Position numbers and translations under genes: made by a program. A DNA stretch of 64,000 bases from Takakia lepidozioides. Its lineage: Eukaryota; Streptophyta; Takakiopsida; Takakiales; Takakiaceae. The stretch is from the NCBI GenBank assembly GCA_030704615.1, contig CM060733.1:21824001-21888000 (forward strand). The letters run 5' to 3'. Below the pieces are notes generated by a model. It ran no database searches, was not told the origin of the DNA, and worked only from the letters and a program-made list of their open reading frames with translations. This document shows positions 25,140 through 36,868 of the stretch, in pieces; position 1 is the stretch's first letter; every line of letters starts with the position of its first letter.

Positions 25140-25600
25140 TCAATACATTCATCGCCCGACCCAGCCCGTGGGCGCAGTGACGCACGCGGGTGGTGCGCTC
25201 AATTATCGCCGGCGGTTGCTGTCGGCGCAAATGGCGGTAAAAAGGAACGGAAAGGAGATCCCGGCGACGCTCACAACGCGACGGCCGGAATAGTGCGCGG
25301 CTATAGGGTGCGGCGGTGGTTGTCGGGCCGTCGGGGGCATCCGACACGGGCTGTCGTGGCTGCGACAGCGCCGCCGAATGACCGGGCCCCTACATGCACG
25401 GCTATAGGGGATACCCACTCGGGCGCTTTGTCGGTGGGCCGGAGTTTCGCCCGGCGGCTAAACCGCGAGGGCGGGGTGGCGAAACCCCTGTGCGTGCAAT
25501 GCGTTGCGTGGCTTTTGGGAGGCGTGATTGCTCGAAGTGGCATGTCGCTTGGTGCCTCTCGCAACGCATGTTCTTGTTTCATTGCGCTCTCATAGTATTT
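25140..25600. other. GC- and CpG-rich island without recognised gene
   Basis: This stretch is far richer in CG dinucleotides than its surroundings. A short motif, CGGCTATAGGG, occurs twice (near 25300 and 25400). Reading frames are open on several strands, as expected from composition alone, and none has family features I recognise. From 25600 to 27648 I see only AT-richer sequence, apart from an unrecognised minus-strand open frame of 154 codons at 26771-27235. Confidence 0.4.
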
Positions 25601-27796
25601 GTCTTTTCCGAGAAATGCACGTGTCGGAGTGGATGTATGTAGTGCTTATTTTCATCCATAATGAATCGGCTTGTCTTGTCGGACACTTTTCCACCCATTT
25701 GTCTTTTGTCATAGTTTTTTTTTCATTTTTCGAAAGTAGCCCGAGCGACCACATGTGGAGTGACGGCACCTCTAGACAGGTCGCTATATGACAGGTGGCA
25801 AGTTTTAACAAGTCCACAATGGCAGTTAGTCATATGGATGTTTTCGCGACAACCTCTCGTTCATCCTCCTGTTTTGGCAAAAACCTAAAAGGAATAAAAA
25901 ACCTTTCATATTCCTTCAGTGAGGTAGGAGCCCCCCAAAAACACGGCGAGAATTTGCCAAGACAAAAAACGCATTAGCCAAACAGCATGAACCCACCATC
26001 ACCGAAAAACAAAAGGCCCCAGTGTACCCGAATTGTCACATTATTCAGGTGTGTTTTGGTCAAAAGCGAGCGAATCTAGTTTGTATTTGCAATATAGATT
26101 GTCTTGCGGACATGAGAGGGGGTGAGAAGTAGCCGTTTCGTTGGCATAGTAGTCATCCAGCCGCCATCCGCTCATCGGGAAAGTCTCCGTATAGGATTTT
26201 TGGCTCACTCCGCAGCCTGGTTTCCTTCAATGCATTGAGAATGATTTGCACTAGAAACAAGGGAATCTCTCCGGCCGACAGTGTTGGTGGCAAAATGGAA
26301 TGATCGAGGTGGGGGTGCGCAACTTTTGAATGGAGGTGCGAGGCCACAACCCACTTTTTGCGTGTATGATATGAGAGCATATAACTTTTGAATGCGGATC
26401 TAGGCTCTCACCTAATCCGAACCCGCAAAATGGCGTCACAAAGTAAAGGGCCCCTTCACTTGGCCGTCCATTGGGCACAAGTGTGGTTACCTGCAATTCT
26501 AGCTATGCACCCTTTTGACCTGCTTCAGATTCCTTTCTTAGATCCTTTGTTTTGGGGAAAAAATATGGAATATTTATTTATTTATATGCTTGCATATTTG
26601 TGTCCCACAGCAATGATAGGCAGGGATGCAGGCCTTAGAACCACCCAAAAACAAAAAAACAAAACAAAAGGGTAGTACAAGTGATATTATTGAAATGAGA
26701 ATCGTAGGGTCACTTGTGCTCCATTGCTTTCTATGAATGTGCTCATGTGCCATAAAGGTTGTGGCAGCCTTCAAAAAGGAGCCTTTATAAAACCCCAAGT
26801 GCCCATACCCTGCCTTTTACTCTGCTGTAACTCTCTGTGCTTTGCTCTGATGAAGGGGGCGGTGAAAGACAAATTGTAGCCCTGAATACCAGCTTTGCAA
26901 CGACCTCTAGCACCACCGTTGCAGACCCAGACTTGGTTTGTTATGAAATTTAGAAGAAATTCAAAGCAGGTCTTTTGGGTGCCTTTGGCTGCTGCCCAAA
27001 TCTGCATACGTGGCCCCAAACTGTTAGCAGCCCCGCACTGGCTGTTGGTGTCGGTCGTAGGCAGGGGGTGGATGACGTGGCCCCCCAATCCCACGGGGAC
27101 CCCCTCCAAAAATCTGGCTATGAAACGGCTCAAGTAATTGGATGTGTTTGCCAGCCTCGGAAGGGATTTTCCATCCAAGAAATCCGTCACCTCAAAAATA
27201 AAGCCTAGGTGAAACATAAGGTATTTGATTTTCAAGGTCCTGAAGATGAATGAGCATCAATATCTCATCCATATAGGATGAAATTCGATGAGTAGGGGCT
27301 ATTCCCCCATCCTGGTTGGAGCCTTCGCAGCGCCCCCACACGTGTCACCCCCAAAAAGTGTCACCCCCAAAAAGTACTCACTTTGAGTAGGAGGTCCCTT
27401 TACAAAACAAATTTAAAAAGAAGTAGGAGGTAAGGCAGAAATTTTTGCATAAATACTACCACTAACCGTAAGGAAACATGCGTTTATGTAGTGCCCAATT
27501 TATGGCATAATGTCGTTGGTCTACAAAACCAAGGATCAAACGATTAAACCACCATTGTCTGTTACAACTTAGGGGGTCCCAGTGGGCAGAATGCCTTTAC
27601 CATTGCTTGGGGGGGTGTTTTGGGAGTGCCCATGGAACCCGGCCCTAAGAGCATCTCCAACGGTGGCCTGTAAATAGCCCCGCTATTGTGGGCTGTGACG
27701 GTCCACTTGACGGGTCGATTGTAATAAACAACGGCCAACTCCGAACTTGACCCACCCGTTCCCGCTAAACTGGAGCCTGCATAGAGCTGGTGCTCG

Positions 27797-28424
27797 TTGG
27801 TGCAAAGAGTCGTGCCCTTGATGGAGATGCAGCGATGGTGGCAGCAGCTTCAAGCAACCTTGCAGTCAGAACTCGAAGACAACGATTGCGAGGAGACGTT
27901 CGGCAACATTTTGGTAAATGAACTTGGACAGACTTCTTCAAGTCCTCCAAAAAAGAGACGGTGTGGATCTAGAGCAAGGCGTAGTGCAAATATGCAGAGA
28001 GAGAGAGAGGTTGGTCATGACAGAATTTTTCGAGATTATTTCAATGCTTCACCAATCTACGATGATGAAATGTTTCGACGACGCTATAGGATGAGGCGAA
28101 GCTTGTTTCTACGAATATTGGAGAGAGTTTGTGCCCATGATTCATATTTTGTGCAGAAAAGAGATGTTACAGGGATTCTTGGTTTGTCATCGATTCAAAA
28201 ATGCATAGCTGCACTGAGGATGCTTGCATACGGAGTTGTAGCTGACGCAGCAGATGAGTACTGTCGGTTGGAAGAGAGCACAGCCATGGAACGATTTGTG
28301 AGAGCAATTAGAGGAATTTTCGAGGGGAATTATTTGAGGCAGTCAAACCTCTTGAAGCAGCTGAAAATTAAAGATGAGAGGGGATTTCCGGGGATGTTCG
28401 CGTCTATTGATTGTATGCATTATA
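27797..28424 (+). pseudogene. Harbinger transposase, N-terminal part only
   Basis: The frame has the pattern FRRRYRMRRSLFLRILERV, then LAYGVVADAADEYCRLEEST, then FPGMFASIDCMHY, which carries the first catalytic Asp of the DDE triad. Similarity stops right after CMHY, at about 28424. The rest, with the second Asp and the Glu, is deleted. The open frame runs on to 28531 through non-homologous sequence. It cannot be catalytically active. Confidence 0.88.
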
Positions 28425-29132
28425 GCCTTCTTCAGAGTTACACCTGTCATGTCTACAATTGCCCTTGCTTGAGCCCTCATTGCACACTCCTTGAGCTTTT
28501 GCATTTTCTCAGACTCTTTTGCAGATTTTAAATCATGTGGCATATTTGGTGCAACGCTAGAGTTGAAATTCTCTGCATCTAGAATTTCCACCTCACCGGT
28601 GTCAAGGTCAGCAATAGCACTATAGGTTTTACGCTTCATGGATGGTGTTTTCTCGACCTCCTCCCGTGTATCAACCCAACGAGGCATATCCTTCAAAACC
28701 AGGTAGGAGTGTATGAAGGTGAAGCTCTGGCCTTTTGGGTGCTTCGACTTGTACAAATCAAGAGTTTTCTCTAAGGTGTCCTCAGCAGAATCTATTCTAG
28801 ATTCACACAAAGCGACAACAGCTTGGTAGTTAGTACCCACAAATTTTGCGACGTCGTGTTTGATAATCCCCCACTTGGATTCCAAAGACCTGACCGGTCT
28901 CTCTGCACCACTTGCAGGTCGATTGTTTGTAGTGCTCTTGTATCCTATCCAAGAATGTTGTGTTTTTCTGCCCATTCCCGGTCACTGGATCCCGAGAGAT
29001 GTGTAGAAAAGAGCAGAAAAATTGTCGTTCTTCCTCGGCCACAAAATTCTTCTCATTCTTCCCTCTCGGTGCCGCTGAACAGGTTTCTAGAGCTGCAGGT
29101 GACGCCATAGACTCTCCCGCCAAGTTGCCCAA
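28425..29132 (-). pseudogene. Harbinger ORF1, Myb/trihelix-like DNA-binding protein, frameshifted
   Basis: In these elements ORF1 helps the transposase bind the ends. The N-terminal part (NFVAEEERQFFCSFLHISRD) is in one frame and the rest (RPVRSLESKWGIIKHDVAKF, then HPKGQSFTFIHSYLVLKDMP) is in another, with the switch near 28900-28975. The second frame is open to 28343 only because it reads antisense to the transposase remnant. The true C-terminus probably ends near the deletion junction. Confidence 0.8.
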
Positions 29133-29569
29133 ACGTCACCGATGGCACTTACAGGCCTTACGAGGCTCCTCTATCGTGCGCAAAAGTGGAGGGTGGAGCG
29201 ATGATTTTTGCCGACGCCTGCTTGACATATGTCGTGTGGAGTCACGGGTTGGGGTCGTTGAAAGGCACTGCCGAGCACCGGCACAGGAAGTTGCCGTTGG
29301 CGCGACACTTGGTGTACCCCGTGGAGATGCTCTAACTTCTACCATTTCTGGCCAAAAAGAAAAAGAGATCAACTGAGTTGGTTCAAAGCTCTTTTAGCTT
29401 TAGATTTGGGAGAAATTTTACATCGACGGTTCAGAACAGATCTAAGTTTTACCAACAATTGATTCTAAGCCGTACATTTTTTGTCTCTAATCAAATATAC
29501 GCTCTACAATTACTCTCACTAAGTTCAAATACATTTGAGATATAGTTCAAAGTATGTAAATTTTATATC

Positions 29570-29760
29570 AGCAGCTGGTAGCTCAAGTGGATAATGCACT
29601 TCTGTAACCCCAGTGCTTTGGGGCTCATCAGATCCTGCTACCATGTCCTGTGTGTTGTCTTGTGTGGGGATGGTGTCTCCTCTATGCTGCATGGCTTGTA
29701 TGAAAGGGGGTAAAGGGTGACATCCAACAATAAACTTATGTGCTTTGAAAGGGCCATGTC
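29570..29760 (+). repeat. tRNA-derived SINE-like element, diverged family 1
   Basis: It has an A-box-like GGTAGCTCAAGTGG and a later TCATCAGATCCTGCTACC that parallels the B-box region of the other family 1 copies. The body differs, so it may be a subfamily. The ends are approximate. Confidence 0.5.
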
Positions 29761-30487
29761 GCTCCCAGGTTTCCTTCTTTATATATATTTTTCAATAAAA
29801 TGAAATAGTTGACATATTATTCTAGTTGGATATTCTCTTATAATGTTTAAAATCAAAATCTGTTAGTTTCTAGAGAACTATTTCTTAGAATTCGCTTAAG
29901 TATATAGCTGGAAAGAAACTTACTAGTTTCTGTAACATATTTTTCCCTCATGTTCCTATATTATTAAGTATTGAAATGTGGTGGGTTTTTCCCGCGCCTA
30001 CTGGCCTGTTTGCTTCATGGCCCCTCTCGGGGTTTTTTTTTTTCCCGGTTTATTAATAAAATGTTTGGGCTTCATCCCCTTTCCAATATATGGGTACATA
30101 TATGTAAAGACAATTTTAATCTTACAATCAAAATATTTTCTTATTAGTTGATTTTTATTGGTGAATAGGCTCTTTTCTCAAAAAAGGCCACAAAAAGTTT
30201 CCATCCGGGCCTCTATCCCCTGTTTCTCACAATACATTTTTTAAGCAGGCACTGAATGCTGAATGCTACCAAGTTTTGCTTTAAAAATTAAAACTAAAGT
30301 AAAGTAGAATCAGCCTCAAATTGCAATGGGCTCTCGTGCTTTCGCAAAACATAAGAGGAAGAGAAAACTAGGGAGCAGGACTCAGCACAACAATTGGAGC
30401 CTTGACACAGTGTAAGGTCCTTTGACCACATTTTCTTGGTCAACTTCAACAAGTCTCTAGGCTCTCTATACAAGAGAGCCAATAAAA
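29761..30487. other. AT-rich interval, no feature seen
   Basis: Homopolymer-rich sequence with no terminal repeats or exon-like segments that I can defend. Confidence 0.4.
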
Positions 30488-30668
30488 TAAAGATAAAGAT
30501 AAAGTTTCTTTAACGTCCAGTGAATGTACAGAGTCTACTGCTCAACACACAGGCCATCGAGGGCCCAATGAACGGTTTGAACGAGCATGTTGAAGGATTG
30601 AACCCAGGAGCACCTAGGTTATGCACAGGCAAGGCACAAACACCCAACCACTGGGCGAGGTAGCATTG
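30488..30668 (-). repeat. tRNA-derived SINE, family 3
   Basis: On the minus strand it has the A-box-like CCTCGCCCAGTGGTTGG (from 30661 back) and the B box GGGTTCAATCC at 30596-30606. It ends in ACTGGACGTTAAAGAAAC followed by TTTATC repeats. The same 3' end occurs alone at 56785-56835, as expected for a SINE or LINE family sharing a tail. Confidence 0.7.
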
Positions 30669-31094
30669 TAAACTCTGTGGAATGGAGGGCCCACAGTTTG
30701 ACAAGAGGGGCCACCCACGCGACGCTGCCTTGCAACAAACGAAAGCAGCCAACCCTGGCGGCCTGCCCCTTAAATAGCCACCTGGACTTCTGACCCACCG
30801 GTCTCGCCAGTCATCAAGCTCCACGTGCTGCGTCTACGTCCACCCCTAGATTCCCAACATTAACCGGCTATTCCCGGTAGCCCGTGTCGTCTTTATGCAA
30901 TGTTTTTAGTTGATTTACTGGCTCGTTCTTTTTAGGGGGAGAAAAAAAGGGTATTATACTTGAACTCCAGTTTTGTGGAGTATGGTAAATGAAGCCTGTA
31001 AGAAAAACAAAAAAAAGAAGCCTGACCTTCCCAAACTGGGTAAATGAGTTGGGGTACATAGTTAGAGCTTTCAAAATCAACTCCAATCGTTTGG

Positions 31095-31150
31095 GGTGAG
31101 GGGGCAGTGTCCCCTTTCTCAGCCTCCACGGCGTGGCGTGGCATGCGAGG
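31095..31150 (+). repeat. Fragment of SINE family 1 body
   Basis: The segment with TTTCTCAGCCTCCACGGCG matches the body of the copy at 15915-16075. The head is absent. From 31150 to 32170 I see AT-rich sequence without a supported feature. Confidence 0.45.
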
Positions 31151-32169
31151 TTATTTTTTCCTCTTCATTTTATTTTCAGGTCCATCTCAGACCTTTAAAA
31201 GAAAAAAAAAGAAAAAAGAAAACTCCAATCGTGGACGTGGTGAAATTTCTCTTGTAGTCTGGTGTGAAAATCATTGAATCTAGGGACTAAAATTCATAAG
31301 CATACATCATTTAAACAAAATTCTTCACTTACTCTTCAAAACATTCTGCGCACCAATACAATGGAAAAGGGGCAGCCTTCAAAATGAACATCTTTTGCCA
31401 GTTACTATGAGCGCCCACCAAACATTCCATGTTAACTTTAATTTCTTATCAATAACTCCGGACTCAAGAGCACTTGTTGCCATGCCTGTTTTTTTCTTTA
31501 ACTTTTTCTTTTTCTTTGGCCTGTTGAATGATCCAACCCAATTATATCTTCTTCTTTTTAAATTTAAAGAAAGAGGGATAATAGCCTCAGAAGTATTTTT
31601 TCACTTTTGTGCTTTAATGTTTAAAGTGCTTTTGAACTCTACCATCCACAGTAGGGAAAAGTGGCTTATCCATGCAATTAAGGACGTTTTTATCTCCGTA
31701 TGATGAAGTTTTTAACGGATTTCATCCATTCAGAGTTCATTACAGAACTGGCGAGATAGGCTTTAAAATGATTGTAAGTAGATTGTATTTGGACAAGATA
31801 GTGAATTATACGTCTATGTGAAGGCGAGGGGTCCCAAATTAGGGCTCATGAGGTCCATAGTACATCTAAGCATCCATAACCATTGCAACCTTCTTGATAA
31901 CATTGGGTTTGATAGGTTACCTGAGCGTCATGGGTGTTGACTACTATGAAAGTGGTCCATGTGGTTACACAAGTGTAAATAATATTTTAAGGTAAACAAG
32001 CAATAGCTTTTCACTGGGACTCTCCACCTATAATGTATTGTGGATAAGTGATAGAGGATAAGTGTTATTTGTTAGGATTTTGCACTCTCTAAGATTTTAT
32101 CGAAAGGAAAATATTATGACTCATATGTTATGAAAAGTGTACTCTCTTCTTTGTTAAAATGTCCTTTTT

Positions 32170-32620
32170 TAAGTGTTGTTTTTAGGATTCTTCCAAATGT
32201 AATAACCAATGTTGGTATGGTATGTGGGTGAAGGACTGGTATAAAGTACTGGTATATGTTCATACCGGCCACAATACCAGTACTCCCCCGCCATCTTCCT
32301 CATTTACTCTGGTATGTGTACTATACTAATTTATGTGTACATATGCTTACATACTTGTACTTATGTATATTTAATTATTTATGTGTATTGTATTTGTTTT
32401 TACTTGATACTTGCTATTTGATAAACTTGTAATTGAAGATGGCTTTGGAATGATACCAGAATTGATATCTCGCGGTCATGACACTCACACTAGTATCTGG
32501 AAAAAAATACATCCACCATTATATAGACCAGACTGGTATGAAAGTTTTGTGATACGTCTAGTACCAGGACTAGTTTGGTATGTCCTAAACCTGACACCAG
32601 AACAACCGTGGTAATAACCA
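32170..32620 (+). repeat. Dispersed GGTAT/ATACC-rich repeat, copy 1
   Basis: The core CCATCTTCCTCATTTACTCT with the following CTAATTTATGTGTACATATG also appears inverted at 42300-42530 and in part near 44940-45000. The copies share many TGGTAT/ATACCA words. There is no coding capacity and no recognised class. Confidence 0.55.
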
Positions 32621-32739
32621 CCACATTTTTTTGTGCAAACAATCCCACTATACCAATGTACATCACGTGAATAAAGTTGCTTTAATGTGGAAATTTTACA
32701 ATCTCTATGCTATGCCTCGGATAAGTGATACATTGTTAA

Positions 32740-33572
32740 CCCCTAATGGACGAGGCAGTTTTTGGTGGGCCCCCTCCAAAACAGGACATACCCTCACGGA
32801 TGAGGGTATATCTCTTAGGAAACTAACATCCACAGGGATGAACCGTATGAATGGGAGGCTACCTACTTCATCCAGCTTCTGTGAAAATTTCAGCTCATTC
32901 CAGTGTGTCATTTGGAAGATTATAAGAAATTTGCAAGCCCAAAATTTGGGGTACACTCCAAATTTAGAGTGGAAAAATGGTTTGACCAGGAAATTGGTTC
33001 GACAAAATTTTTTTTCCTCGCAAGACCCCATCCAGATTCCAATTATGTGGCACCTAAAGCATTTTGTCCCAAAATGTCAAAACAGAATTCCAAAATCTTG
33101 ATAAGGTTGCTTTGTATGGAAAAACAGGGGGGTCAAAACACACCATGAAGCTCAAATGACATGTAATTCAGGCTTAGGGGGTCGAAATTTCCTTGGAATC
33201 ACAATTGCTACGGAAAGTGTTCCTTGAATGATGAACTACTACCTCCAAAAAGAAAGTCGGAATTCTAACAAAAATTCGGACAGAGATTTGCATTTGTTTC
33301 CATTTGTACTTTTGCCTTGTTGTCACCCCTTCAGCCTGCCACGTCGCTAAGTCAAAGCTGCTGGACGACCAATTTTGGGCACCCCTGCACACTAAAAAAA
33401 TACTGATGGCATGACTTTCATTATTTTAGGGTGCCATAAAGACGGGCACATGCATGGCATCAAGGCGCACAACTTTTGTTCAGAAAGTTTTTTCATCCAA
33501 GGTCATCCAACGATTTGCCATCGTGGATGATTTCTGACGCGACCCGAAATGGGTCGCCTCATCCATTAGGGG
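32740..33572. mobile_element. Non-coding inverted-repeat element flanked by TTAA
   Basis: The left end is CCCCTAATGGACGAGGC and the right end, on the opposite strand, is CCCCTAATGGATGAGGC (one mismatch in 17). TTAA flanks both ends (32736-32739 and 33573-33576). TTAA target sites and C-run termini are typical of piggyBac-like elements. A 3-bp TNA reading is less symmetric. The 833-bp interior has no transposase. A short palindrome, GACCCGAAATGGGTC, lies close to the right end. Confidence 0.75.
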
Positions 33573-33641
33573 TTAAGTGTTATAATTTGAAATCTTTCTC
33601 TCTCTATCTGATATCTTAGTATTATATTATTAGGTACTCTG

Positions 33642-33972
33642 TGTTGGAATTCGACAGAGTATAGAGATAAAAGATGAACTGATTACTGAGAACTCTCCAC
33701 CCAACCATAGGACCACAACAAGCTATGTGTCCACCCTCCGAGCTCTCCCTACTTATACTCAAAGTCTAATCCAGAAATAGCTGAGATAACTATAACATAA
33801 CTCCATGCTTTTACTTAAGTTATCTCCACCTGCTATTCTGGTACAATGACTTGAGTCACTAATAACTGAAGCTAATTAACCGAGGCTTATCAGCACTCCT
33901 ATTATGGAAGCCTGACTTGTCATCACAGTAACTCTAGGTAGTAGTAACTTGGTCAAGAGTTGATTTCCAACA
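33642..33972. mobile_element. Solo LTR, Ty1/copia-like
   Basis: It begins TGTTGGAA and ends TTCCAACA, a perfect 8-bp inverted end typical of copia LTRs. A 5-bp duplication CTCTG flanks it (33637-33641 and 33973-33977). No internal domain lies on either side, so it is a recombination remnant. The interval 33978-34790 beyond it shows no feature. Confidence 0.88.
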
Positions 33973-34792
33973 CTCTGGAGGAGTAACACTTATCCACAGT
34001 AACTATAATACCATTCAATATGTGCTTTATACAAACATGCTTGATTTAGGAAATCGTGCAAGGATAACTATGGGCCAAGCAAGAAGATACCTATAATTAA
34101 GAGAAGATGTCGGCCGGGTTGAGCGTAACTAAGAGCCACTTCACCTTATGTATATAACCTCTTAGGGGTGGGCCCTATAAAAAATGGAATATTTCATCAA
34201 TTCTATGTAACGAATGGTGCAAGCACATGTAGGGACGCGGGGGATTGTGCTTGGGGGATGTTTTTGTGAGAAGTGGAATATCTGGCATAAACATGAAGTT
34301 TGACAACTACACAGGAGAAGCAAGTGGGGGGTGGTATGGTCCCTAGGGTGGCCTTGGTATATCCTGATGTTTTTAGGGGAGAATCAGTAGGTTTCGTACT
34401 CGTTTCGTCCGAGTACGTCATGAGTAGCTTATGCAATGCGAAGACCATATATAATGGGGTGTGTGCAATGACTGAGGGAGGTGAGGCCAAGTGTCACGCG
34501 TTGGGACGATTCTTAGTACAGAAAGGACATAAAGGTGTAGGGTATACATGAGGCCAAAAGATATGTATGTACATTGCTTTCCCGCGTATTGGGCGTAGCA
34601 AAATCTTAGTGTCTCTCGAATTTGGGCGTCGGTAGTTATTCGGGAGGTCTAGAGGTGATTAGATAGTTTATGATCTATGTGGTCAGAACGAGTTTATTTT
34701 TGGATATGTACTTTAATATGGGCTAAAGACGTTTGGCTTATCTGTGGGCTTTTTTGTTGAGGTAGAAATATAGGGTGCAGATAAGATGGGAG

Positions 34793-35360
34793 TCAGTGTG
34801 GGTATGGCCATAAGAGGTAGCAAGAAGGGTTGGGTATGGGCAATGTACAAGTTCTGATGGGATCTATACGGAGGGGCCTTCGGCCCTCTTGAGCCAAAAG
34901 GTCCGCAATTCCCTTGATAGATTTGAAGATAGCGTCTCTTTGGTGCGAGAACCCCGGACAGTGTTTCAGAAAATGAGTACTGTCTTTAGGTTGCCCACAC
35001 AACGGGCAATTGCACTCTCCCGATCCTCTCTGCTTCTGTTTGCTTATCAAAGGAAGGCTTCCTGCCCCGAGTTTAAATTTCAGTCTAGTGCCGAGAGTGG
35101 GTAGACCCTTAAGGTCATCCAAGATCTCCTCCCCCATGTCATAGACTGTAAACAAGTTCAGGGAAGTTTTTTGCCTAACTTCATTTTCATCAGACAATCT
35201 TATGGCAACAGACATGGTTGGACACTACGGCCTCTAAGTCAGATTTATCCAACAGGGTGAAGACTTGCGGTTCCAGGTCCAGGTCCTTGAGAATCTCTTC
35301 TATTGTCTTCTGCCAGGACTTAGCTTGTTTGACAGGTCGGTGGGCGGTCCTGTTTCCAAG
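34793..35360 (-). mobile_element. LINE 3' end fragment, unit A
   Basis: The minus-strand frame has CNCPLCGQPKDSTHFLKHCP, the C-x2-C...H-x4-C zinc-binding motif found at the C-terminus of non-LTR retrotransposon ORF2. No reverse transcriptase domain is present, so it is heavily 5'-truncated. It is about 85-90% similar by eye to unit B. Confidence 0.65.
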
Positions 35361-35381
35361 ATAGCTACTGCTGCTCAGTCA

Positions 35382-35399
35382 CCCCCCCCCCCCCCCCCC
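35382..35399. repeat. Poly(C) tract
   Basis: An 18-nt C run, followed by a pyrimidine-rich segment that recurs with another C run near 36346. Confidence 0.8.
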
Positions 35400-35658
35400 A
35401 CATTCTTTTTTTCCCTTTGTTGCCCCCTCTTTTGGGGAAACAAAAGGGACAGATCCTACTTCTGTCAGGGACTGACGTTGGTAGTAAGACTTACCTTCAC
35501 ATATAGAATTAATCCGGGTTTTCTAGATATCCTCTACAAATCCCTTCACACAAGCATCAATCTGTTGTGTGTGAGATGCCCAAAAACTAGGCCTCAGAAG
35601 GGGCTGGGCTTTTGGCTTAGCCTCGACTTTTTCAAAGTTAGTAAACAGAGGTACATGC

Positions 35659-36082
35659 ACAATTCCCTTGATAGATTTGAAGAGAGCGTCTCTTTGGTGA
35701 GAGAACCCCGGACAGTGTATCAGAAAATGAGTATTGTCTTCAGATTGCCCACACCCAACGGGCAATTGCACTCTCCCTTTCCTCTCTGCTTCTGTTTGCT
35801 ATTCAAAGGTAGGCTTCCTGCCCTGAGTTTAAATTTCAGTCTAGTGCCGAGAGTGGGTAGACCCTTGAGGTCATCCAAGATGTCCTCCCTCATGTCACTG
35901 ACTGGAAACAAGTTCAGAGAAGTTTTTTGCCTAACTTCATTTTCATCAGACAATCTCATGGCAACAGACATGGTACAGCCTCTAAGTCAGATTTATCCAG
36001 GTCCTTGAGAATCTTTTCTATTGTCTTCTGCTAGGACTTAGCCTGTTTGACAGGTCGGTGGGCGGTCCTATTTCCAAGATAT
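35659..36082 (-). mobile_element. LINE 3' end fragment, unit B (duplicate of unit A)
   Basis: It repeats the sequence of unit A in the same orientation, with small indels. One indel at the zinc-binding motif breaks the frame there. Both units are followed by similar C-run/T-run sequence, so the whole block looks segmentally duplicated. Confidence 0.65.
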
Positions 36083-36168
36083 AGAGTCGATTAACTTAGG
36101 ATATCTGGTGTTGGACATATGCTGCAGCTGACCCCACCATCTGACCTTAAACTCATCTTGTCGGGAGC

Positions 36169-36173
<5 letters not shown>

Positions 36174-36225
<52 letters not shown>
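36174..36225. repeat. (GA)n microsatellite
   Basis: A pure GA tract of about 26 units, followed by G-run (36288-36300) and C-run tracts. Confidence 0.9.
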
Positions 36226-36228
<3 letters not shown>

Positions 36229-36469
36229 CAGAGAGAGGGAGTAAGAGGGAGAGATCAGGAAACTAAAATAATAATAATAAAAGGTTGGGGGGGGGGGGGG
36301 AGTGATAAGCAAATGTTGCTCTGCAGCTGCAGCTGCTCGGTCACTCCCCCCCCCCCCACATTTTTTTTTTCTTTGTTGCCCCCTCTCTCCCTTTGTCTCC
36401 CTCTCTACTGGGAATTGGCAGTTTGCTATCAGTGTTGACTCCTTGTTTTCTCATCCTCTATCAGGGTTT

Positions 36470-36720
36470 TTCATCCATACCGGATGAGCCACTAGGATGG
36501 ACACTGAATTACCTCTAGGATGGTTCTTTTGGCCTTTTCATTCCTCTTTTATTGACTCTCATCCATACCGGATGAATCACCATGGAAGAAAAGAATTACC
36601 TCTATGGAGGTTGCCAACAATATCATATTTTTCCATCCTTACCGGTTGAAAAACTACCAGGATGATAATTTTTCATTCCTCTTTTATTGACTTTTTTTAT
36701 CCATACCGGATGGTCTGGTG
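36470..36720. repeat. Degenerate tandem repeat with CATCC...GGATG palindromes
   Basis: The 15-mer CATCCATACCGGATG, itself an inverted repeat, occurs at 36472-36486 and 36560-36574, with diverged forms near 36636 and 36700. The spacers repeat GAATTACCTCTAGGATGG-like and CATTCCTCTTTTATTGACT words, so the units are about 90-140 bp. Confidence 0.65.
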
Positions 36721-36868
36721 AGAAATGATAGAATTACCTAGATGGAGGTAAGACGCTGCCACGGATGATATTTCCTACTTTTTCATCCTGACACAAGTGA
36801 TCTATCTATGGATGATGTGATTATGGCCTGGAATTGATCTTTACTACCCCTAATTATGATTAATTACG

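Larger units (their letters stand above)
27649..29332. mobile_element. PIF/Harbinger DNA transposon, internally deleted
   Basis: The ends are inverted: GAGCATCTCCAACGG on the left and, on the opposite strand, GAGCATCTCCACGG on the right. A 3-bp TAA duplication flanks them (27646-27648 and 29333-29335), as is typical of the superfamily. The element holds two convergent open frames, a truncated DDE transposase (plus) and a Myb/trihelix-like ORF1 (minus), which is the usual two-gene layout. At about 1.68 kb it is shorter than autonomous members, which fits an internal deletion. Confidence 0.9.

Noticed and set aside
26771-27235. Minus-strand open frame of 154 codons
   Set aside because: Open over a good length but with no recognised motif, no conserved context and no splice support; kept only as a remark.
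32631-33101. Plus-strand open frame of 156 codons
   Set aside because: It crosses the left end of the TTAA element, so it cannot be an ancestral gene.
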